45,886 nt of DNA, taken from positions 1 through 45,886 of the forward strand of contig DFHF01000065.1 of the NCBI GenBank assembly GCA_002371825.1, in the 5' to 3' direction. The notes under the pieces were generated by a model. The model had not been told where the DNA came from, searched no databases, and worked only from the letters and a program-made list of their open reading frames with translations. The position numbers and the translations under genes are program-made. Shown piece after piece: positions 41,239-45,886 of this stretch (position 1 is the stretch's first letter; every line of letters starts with the position of its first letter). The stretch comes from Ruminococcus flavefaciens. Its GTDB lineage: Bacteria; Bacillota; Clostridia; Oscillospirales; Ruminococcaceae.

Positions 41239-42161
41239 GTGTAAGTATAGTTCTGAAAACTATCTCCGGGGCTGTGATAACCTCGGATAAGGTGATCTCA
41301 TTCAGCTTCCGGAAGGATGCATATATTGCCTATACGTCCCTGAATGCAAGGTTTGTGGTCTCCGGTACAGACGCTTCACAGATAGCTGAGGCAAGTCTTG
41401 TTATCGGCGGGATAACGCTTCATCACGGACTTATCGACAGCCTCACTATAACACGCTCCGGCGGCTGTGACATTGCAGCAGTCAGCTCCCGGAGCTTTAC
41501 TTCGCTGCTCTGTCAGAATCAGCTTGAACCGGGTGTAAAGTACGGTATATCCATAAATGCACTTATGGACGGCTTCTATCCGCTTCCATATGTGACCCAT
41601 GAGGACAATTCTGATACCAGCAGTTATATCTATGTTGAGAAGAATACATCGATGTGGGAGAATATAGTCAATCTCACATATAAGCTGACCGGAGGCTATC
41701 CCTATATCAGAGAGACTAACTGTGTCAGGATGACAGCTGTCCCGTCTCCGGAGCGCTTCTCATATTCAGCGGATGAGCTTATATCTGTCGGAAGCTCAAT
41801 AGCAGGCCGCAGGCTCGTCAGTAATTTCCATATGGCTGATATTTCCGGCGATTACGGCAATTTCGACTATGAGGATGTGGATGTTATCGCCGCTAAGATA
41901 GTCCGTCACAAGTATTTCGATCTTGATATGCAGTTTCTGAGAGATCCCTCTCAGGCGCCTGTCTACCATGACAAGGCTGCCTACAGAGGCCGAAGCAGGA
42001 TATTCTGTTCCTATGCAGGCTACCACGGCGAGGATCTGTCGGATATCATCAGCTTCGGGAGCATATCATCTGAGAGGATAGCCTCGGTAAATGTCAGGGG
42101 AGACAGCCGGGGTGTGGTAACAGAGATCAGCGCCTACCACGATAAATTTCTCCGGCAGTAA
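41235..42161 (+). CDS. Baseplate-hub-like protein (XkdQ/gpD type)
   Basis: A 308-residue protein. The N-terminal beta-domain (about 10-95: KVISFSFRKDAYIAYTSLNA, LHHGLIDSLTITRSGG) and the later segment with SMWENIVNLTYKLTGGYPYI and GSISSERIASVNVRGDSRG follow the order seen in tail hub proteins of XkdQ/late-control type. It is the last gene of the module, 18 bp before the terminator. A hub without tube, sheath or tape measure is hard to explain for a normal tail, so its role may have changed. Confidence 0.55.
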   Translation: MSVSIVLKTISGAVITSDKVISFSFRKDAYIAYTSLNARFVVSGTDASQIAEASLVIGGITLHHGLIDSLTITRSGGCDIAAVSSRSFTSLLCQNQLEPGVKYGISINALMDGFYPLPYVTHEDNSDTSSYIYVEKNTSMWENIVNLTYKLTGGYPYIRETNCVRMTAVPSPERFSYSADELISVGSSIAGRRLVSNFHMADISGDYGNFDYEDVDVIAAKIVRHKYFDLDMQFLRDPSQAPVYHDKAAYRGRSRIFCSYAGYHGEDLSDIISFGSISSERIASVNVRGDSRGVVTEISAYHDKFLRQ

Positions 42162-42178
42162 TGCTCCTGTAAAAGAAC

Positions 42179-42218
42179 AACGGCGGCACGCATTTTCAGC
42201 GTACCGCCGTTATTTTTT
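42179..42218 (+). terminator. Terminator of the phage-type module
   Basis: AACGGCGG and ACGC (42179-42191, one mismatch between them) pair with GCGT and CCGCCGTT (42199-42211) around ATTTTCA, followed by six T. The minus strand has a weaker T-rich tail and may also serve the GH74 gene. Confidence 0.9.
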
Positions 42219-42244
42219 GGATATGTTGCTTTATGAGAGGTAAC

Positions 42245-44950
42245 TTATTCTTTTACGAAATCCTTGGGGTCAAGGGACTTTACTGAGTGGAGGAGATACT
42301 TCTGTATATAGAGAGCGTCCTGAGGAGTAAGACTGCTGGTGGAGTTCTCATATACATTGGCATTGCGCTTGCCCTTGGCAGTGATCCTCTTGGAATCAGA
42401 ACCGTCCTCACCGAATCTGTCGCCGTTGGAGATGCTCTGCATTACAAGAACAGCATCATTCATCTTTACAAAGCCGTCGCAGTCAGCATCGCCCCATACG
42501 ATATCCTTATCTTCAGTAGTTGTGGTAGGCTGAGTTGCAGGCTGAGGATCGGGATCTGTACCGTCTGAGAGATATCCAACAACGATACCGCAGCCAACTG
42601 TGGACATATAAACCTTGCCGAATTCATCCATATCGCCGACGATGTAATTTCCGTTTCCTGTACCGCCGTAGAGGTGCTCGGTATTGATGCATACCCAGCT
42701 CTTTCCGCCGTCTGTTGAGCGGTAGATGCCTTCGGGATCGTTTTCAGCAGCCTTGCCGTAGAAGTAGATAGTATTGGGGCCGCCCTTCTTTTCGGGAGCG
42801 CCGTAGCCGGCAGTCTTGCAGTAGCTTACACCGTCTATCTTTGTTACAGTGGGCTTGCCATCCTTTATAACAACATCGTACATTCCGTACCAGCCGCCGC
42901 CGAGGATAAGATGTCCTTTTTCAAGATATGCGATACGTCCTGCGCTGTCGCACTGGTCGTACATACAGATATCTGTGGATGTGAAGTTCTTTCCGCCGTC
43001 TGTACTGATGCAGAGCTTGTACTGTGCATCGGAAGCATCGGGCTCTGTCTTTGAGTAATGCCATGAAGAATTGAAGTATGTTGCATATGCATAAACTGTG
43101 TTCGGGTCATCAGGCTCTATCAGGAGCATAGTGGGCTTGGAGCCGTACTGTGAGGGGATACCCTCGCAATTGGTCCAGGTCTTGCCCCAGTCATCTGAGT
43201 ATGCAACGCCGCCATCGTTCTTGCCGGTGTTGAAGATACGGTATTTGCCCTTTGCAGTCTCAGCGATAGCCAGCTTTCCGCCCTTGGTGGAGGGTGTGAA
43301 GGCAGTCCAGGTCTTGCCTCTGTCGGTGGTATAATATCCGCCGCCGTTATCACCCTCAGCCAGTCTTGCCCATACATCGGTATTCTGAGGGCAAACAGCA
43401 ATAGCAGATGTACTTCCCATAACGGGCTTGTACTGTATGCCTACCTCATCGATAGCATTATGCTGGAAGCCGTCGTAGTCACCTATGGCTGAGAGGTCGA
43501 GGCCGTCTGATGTGCTGACGAAATCAAGGGAAACTACTTCCTCTATGCCGTTGGGGTGGAATGTGAAAGTAGGGAGCTTATTCTGATCGGTGCTCCATAT
43601 ATTGCTTGCCAGGAACACGCCGTTTCCTGAGGTTATGAACATTCTGCTGCTGTCACGGGGATCGGTAACAACAGTTCCTGACCAGTGGATAGCGAAATCA
43701 TCCTTGATCCAGTCGAAGCCGCCGTCCTTGAGGTAGTCAGAAATAAGCGGACCGCCCCAGCCGTCCTGTTTGCCGGGAGTGAAGTTCTGCCATGTGGCAC
43801 CGCCGTCAAATGAGCGGTAGTACTGATCTCCCCATACAGCGCCGTGTTCATCAGTCCAGGGCTGCCACTCCTGATCCTCGAATTTACCGCAGGTGCTTGT
43901 GATAAGGTGATCGGGATTTGAAGGATCAGCCCACATTGAGCCAAGGCCAGCTTTGCTGAAGAGCTGTGTTACCTTGCCGTCAGCAGGATGATAGCGGAAT
44001 CCGCCGCCGTCTGCGCCGCCGAAGTTGAAGTCTGCCATATAAGTTATGAGCAGATCGCCGTTAGGATCGATATTTATGCGTGAGGGGAAGAAGTTTGTAG
44101 GGAGATCCTTTGAGAGCACACTGAACTTATCATCCTTTGTGCTTGCAACGTGTACATTAGCTGTACCGTTCTTGGAAGTACCCACATATACTTTTCCGCC
44201 TGTTACAGCGATAGCAGCCACACCGTTCTGAGTCTGGTACTCACCATTAGTTACGGAACGTGCAATATTTTCTGTCCATGTAGGCCATTTTGTAGTTGAA
44301 TCGAAGAGGCCGAGGTCATCATATCCTTTAACAGGAGCCCAGGTCTCACCGCCGTCGGTAGACTTGATAAGTGCGGAAACGGATTTTTCGTTGCTGGTAA
44401 CATCTCCGCCGGCATAGATCACCTTCGGATTGTCAGGGTCAACAGCGATAGCTTCACCGCACTGTCTTCCATAGCCGTTACCCATTACCTTGATGAGGTT
44501 TGTAACGTCGATCTCCTTCATGGTCTTGCCGCCGTCAGTAGTCTTGAAGATAACAGTTTTTTCAGCGGAGAAATAAGCGCATCCGCAGAGGAAGTAAACG
44601 GTGTTATCGTCTGTCGGGTCGATAGCGATAGCGTCAACGCTGAGAAGACCTCTGTCTGCATCTGTGATGAAATCGAAGAGCTGCTCCCAGCTTTCGGTTT
44701 CGTAGTTATATTTGTAAGCACCGCCTACATCGGTACGGGCATACATTTCCTTTTTGCCTGTGATTATGCCTGAAACGAATCCGCCTCCGCCTATTCTGAG
44801 GGTATCCCACTTCATTGTGGAAGAGACGTTTTTTGTAGCTGCATCTGCTGTCATTGAAAGTCCGGGCTTTGCGGCAGCCAGATCAGATATACACGCAGTG
44901 CTCATGCATAAAGCGAAAAGGCCGGCCAGAGTTTTTTGAAAAAGCTTCAT
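42245..44950 (-). CDS. GH74 xyloglucanase with C-terminal dockerin
   Basis: A 901-residue secreted enzyme that should cut the beta-1,4-glucan backbone of xyloglucan. A signal peptide (to about ADA near 38) precedes two seven-bladed propellers with many Asp-box/BNR repeats (KTTDGGKT, KSTDGGETW, RSFDGGATW, TTDRGKTW, RSTDGGKSW). The expected catalytic aspartates lie in ARTDVGGAYKY near 75 and AIGDYDGFQHN near 480. A Pro/Thr linker (QPATQPTTTTED) leads to a dockerin at about 816-901 (GDADCDGFVKMNDAVLVMQ and LTPQDALYIQKYLL). The long spacer between its two loops is notable. GGGAGGAAC sets the ATG at 44950. Confidence 0.94.
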   Translation of the reverse strand: MKLFQKTLAGLFALCMSTACISDLAAAKPGLSMTADAATKNVSSTMKWDTLRIGGGGFVSGIITGKKEMYARTDVGGAYKYNYETESWEQLFDFITDADRGLLSVDAIAIDPTDDNTVYFLCGCAYFSAEKTVIFKTTDGGKTMKEIDVTNLIKVMGNGYGRQCGEAIAVDPDNPKVIYAGGDVTSNEKSVSALIKSTDGGETWAPVKGYDDLGLFDSTTKWPTWTENIARSVTNGEYQTQNGVAAIAVTGGKVYVGTSKNGTANVHVASTKDDKFSVLSKDLPTNFFPSRINIDPNGDLLITYMADFNFGGADGGGFRYHPADGKVTQLFSKAGLGSMWADPSNPDHLITSTCGKFEDQEWQPWTDEHGAVWGDQYYRSFDGGATWQNFTPGKQDGWGGPLISDYLKDGGFDWIKDDFAIHWSGTVVTDPRDSSRMFITSGNGVFLASNIWSTDQNKLPTFTFHPNGIEEVVSLDFVSTSDGLDLSAIGDYDGFQHNAIDEVGIQYKPVMGSTSAIAVCPQNTDVWARLAEGDNGGGYYTTDRGKTWTAFTPSTKGGKLAIAETAKGKYRIFNTGKNDGGVAYSDDWGKTWTNCEGIPSQYGSKPTMLLIEPDDPNTVYAYATYFNSSWHYSKTEPDASDAQYKLCISTDGGKNFTSTDICMYDQCDSAGRIAYLEKGHLILGGGWYGMYDVVIKDGKPTVTKIDGVSYCKTAGYGAPEKKGGPNTIYFYGKAAENDPEGIYRSTDGGKSWVCINTEHLYGGTGNGNYIVGDMDEFGKVYMSTVGCGIVVGYLSDGTDPDPQPATQPTTTTEDKDIVWGDADCDGFVKMNDAVLVMQSISNGDRFGEDGSDSKRITAKGKRNANVYENSTSSLTPQDALYIQKYLLHSVKSLDPKDFVKE

Positions 44951-45034
44951 ATTTGTTCCTCCCATAATTGATTTCTCATGTTTTTTCAGCAGGCGCCTAA
45001 ACCTGCTTCAGATCAGAAAGATTATTGTACACTT

Positions 45035-45063
45035 ATTCTAACACAGCTTTTTGTCAATGTCAA
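45035..45063 (-). promoter_or_regulatory. Sigma-A promoter of the GH74 gene
   Basis: On the minus strand TTGACA (45058-45063) and TAGAAT (45035-45040) are 17 bp apart. A second, overlapping TTGACA follows directly. The start would be near 45028, about 78 bp before the ATG. Confidence 0.8.
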
Positions 45064-45113
45064 TATAAAAATGGCGGATTTGCCGATATAATCAGTAAAA
45101 AAGCATTATTATT

Positions 45114-45326
45114 CATATGAGAAATATTACTGCATATGCAATATAGTCTTAATTATAGGAGATTATTGTGCATATGGCAGCGGCGGAGGACGGGGCAGTT
45201 ATCATAATGTAAGCAGTATATTACTTTTTTATGGATAAAATATTAAGGGCGGATACAGATATCCGCCCGAGACTTTCAAAAAAGTTTTATCCGGACGTTG
45301 ATTCACCGCCCGAAAAATTGCATATG
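45114..45326. promoter_or_regulatory. Upstream region of GH74 with four CATATG repeats
   Basis: CATATG occurs at 45114-45119, 45133-45138, 45171-45176 and 45321-45326, three of them as TGCATATG, in otherwise unremarkable AT-rich DNA without a credible gene. They could be operator half-sites for a sugar-responsive regulator of the GH74 gene (its -35 is 51 bp from the nearest). Confidence 0.35.
45233..45292. repeat. Nested inverted repeat between the GH74 and GH94 genes
   Basis: GGGCGGATA (45247-45255) and TATCCGCCC (45260-45268) form a perfect 9-bp stem with a CAGA loop. Outer arms GGATAAAA (45233-45240) and TTTTATCC (45285-45292) enclose it. On the minus strand the inner stem is followed by TTAATATTTTAT, so it might act as a weak terminator. 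Confidence 0.55.
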
Positions 45327-45350
45327 GTATTATGGAGCTGTAGAAAAACT

Positions 45351-45378
45351 AAGGACAGGCTTTAGAAAGCCTGTCCTT
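45351..45378 (-). terminator. Terminator of the GH94-like gene
   Basis: AAGGACAGGCTTT (45351-45363) pairs perfectly with AAAGCCTGTCCTT (45366-45378); on the minus strand AGTTTTTCT follows. It begins 15 bp after the stop codon of the gene. Confidence 0.88.
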
Positions 45379-45393
45379 TATTCATTGCATAGA

Positions 45394-45886
45394 TCAGCCC
45401 ATTACAACTTCAACTTCGTGAATGCCGCCGTCGCAAGCAGGGATCACACAGCCGTCAACAGCCTTGCCGTCAATAGTCAGTGACTTAACGCCCTTGCAAA
45501 CGTGGTCAGGGTTCTTGACAGTGATATTGTAAGTAGCACCACGGAACTTACGGGTAGCAGTGAAGCCGTCCCACTCGTGAGGAATTGAAGGATCAACCTT
45601 AAGTCCGTCGAAAACAGGCTGTACACCGATGATGTACTGGGAAATAGCTACCATGTTCCAAGCAGCAGTACCTGTGAGCCATGAGTTCTTGCCCTGGCCG
45701 AAGTTCTTTGCGTCCTTACCGCCGATCATCTGGCCGTATACATAAGGCTCTGTCTTGTGTATATCGGATGTCTCCTCAGTGAAAGCAGGAGCGATCTTGC
45801 TGTAGTACTCGAATGCCTTGTCACCGCGGCCTGCAAAAGCCTCAGCACAGATGATCCATGCATTGTTGTGTGTGAAGATACCTGCG
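45394..45886 (-). CDS. GH94-family phosphorylase (cellobiose phosphorylase-like), 3' part
   Basis: The last 163 codons of a gene whose start is outside the window. The frame (first full codon at 45885) reads GIFTHNNAWIICAEAFAGRG, SDIHKTEPYVYGQMIGGKDA, SWLTGTAAWN and then a beta-rich end with PSIPHEWDGFTATRKFRGA. These are typical of the catalytic-barrel end and C-terminal domain of GH94 enzymes, which split cellobiose, cellodextrin or related disaccharides with phosphate inside the cell. Substrate specificity cannot be read from this fragment. Its neighbour GH74 also acts on beta-glucans, but each gene has its own terminator or promoter. Confidence 0.88.
   Translation of the reverse strand, partial: AGIFTHNNAWIICAEAFAGRGDKAFEYYSKIAPAFTEETSDIHKTEPYVYGQMIGGKDAKNFGQGKNSWLTGTAAWNMVAISQYIIGVQPVFDGLKVDPSIPHEWDGFTATRKFRGATYNITVKNPDHVCKGVKSLTIDGKAVDGCVIPACDGGIHEVEVVMG

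Larger units (their letters stand above)
35181..42161 (+). mobile_element. Compact phage-derived packaging/particle module, probably domesticated or defective
   Basis: Nine co-oriented genes encode small and large terminase, portal, capsid, protease, connector, two small proteins and a hub-like protein. Frames are intact; spacing is tight, with ATGA overlaps and strong ribosome-binding sites. No integrase, recombinase, repressor, replication, tape-measure, tube, sheath, fibre, holin or lysin gene and no flanking direct repeat is seen. The gene set resembles part of PBSX-type prophages of Bacillus (xtmA, xtmB, xkdE, F, G, H ... Q), with capsid and protease swapped and the tail block missing. 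It is bounded by terminators on both sides. Confidence 0.7.

Noticed and set aside
34980..42245. Prophage attachment sites
   Set aside because: I compared the flanks of the phage-type module for a shared direct repeat and saw none longer than chance; no tRNA is adjacent.
45166..45211. 14-codon plus-strand frame starting GTG after AGGAG upstream of GH74
   Set aside because: Too short, no promoter that clearly serves it, and it overlaps the CATATG repeats.
1..45886. CRISPR arrays, rRNA genes, intact insertion sequences or a replication origin
   Set aside because: No regularly spaced repeats, rRNA-like sequence, transposase frame or DnaA-box cluster was seen on either strand.

Overview
The window looks like a chromosomal segment of a cellulolytic, anaerobic Firmicute close to Ruminococcus (R. 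flavefaciens / R. albus type). The evidence is two secreted proteins ending in dockerin modules (one a GH74 xyloglucanase), the end of a GH94 cellobiose-phosphorylase-like enzyme, a branched-chain 2-oxoacid:ferredoxin oxidoreductase, many small lipoproteins, BspA-type leucine-rich repeats, and Gram-positive promoters with strong Shine-Dalgarno sites. This is inferred from gene content; no species marker was searched.

Layout. 1-480: end of a tRNA array (tRNA-Tyr), two terminators and a possible 47-residue ORF. 479-4520: typA and three lipoprotein genes, one with leucine-rich repeats. 4550-6560: inverted REP-like repeats and guaB (minus strand), whose leader of about 220 nt starts at a strong promoter and can form nested and competing stems. 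6512-11208 (minus): fabD-aroE-aroK-amidohydrolase-LRR/dockerin operon. 11209-21364 (plus): nearly complete type II fatty-acid synthesis operon fabH-fabK-fabG-fabF-accB-[two related membrane proteins]-fabZ-accC-accD-accA-acpP; fabD is divergent from it and a long inverted repeat lies between. 21372-23205 (minus): Na/Pi cotransporter fused to a PhoU-like domain. 23483-26950: P-loop ATPase, ferredoxin and VorB-type oxidoreductase. 26958-31505: two lipoproteins, an rnr gene interrupted by an in-frame amber codon, and secG. 31585-34977: XRE repressor, a Spo0A-C-like small protein, a phosphopantetheinyl transferase, two lipoproteins and azlCD.

35021-42218 is the most unusual part: a compact, uninterrupted set of phage-type genes (small and large terminase, portal, capsid, prohead protease, connector, two small proteins, baseplate-hub-like protein) with no integrase, repressor, replication, tape-measure, tail-tube, lysis or visible att sites. 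It is preceded by a promoter followed within about 10 bp by an intrinsic terminator, which suggests antitermination control, and ends at its own terminator. It may be a remnant prophage or a domesticated packaging/particle system; intact overlapping frames and strong ribosome-binding sites favour retained function.

42245-45886 (minus) returns to polysaccharide use: the dockerin-bearing GH74 gene and the 3' part of a GH94 phosphorylase gene, separated by a region with four CATATG repeats and a nested inverted repeat.

Functionally, the fab/acc genes supply malonyl-ACP and elongate acyl chains on AcpP, which the Sfp-type transferase at 32315 could activate. The oxidoreductase may link branched-chain fatty acids with Val/Leu/Ile, and the GH74 and GH94 enzymes act on plant-cell-wall glucans.
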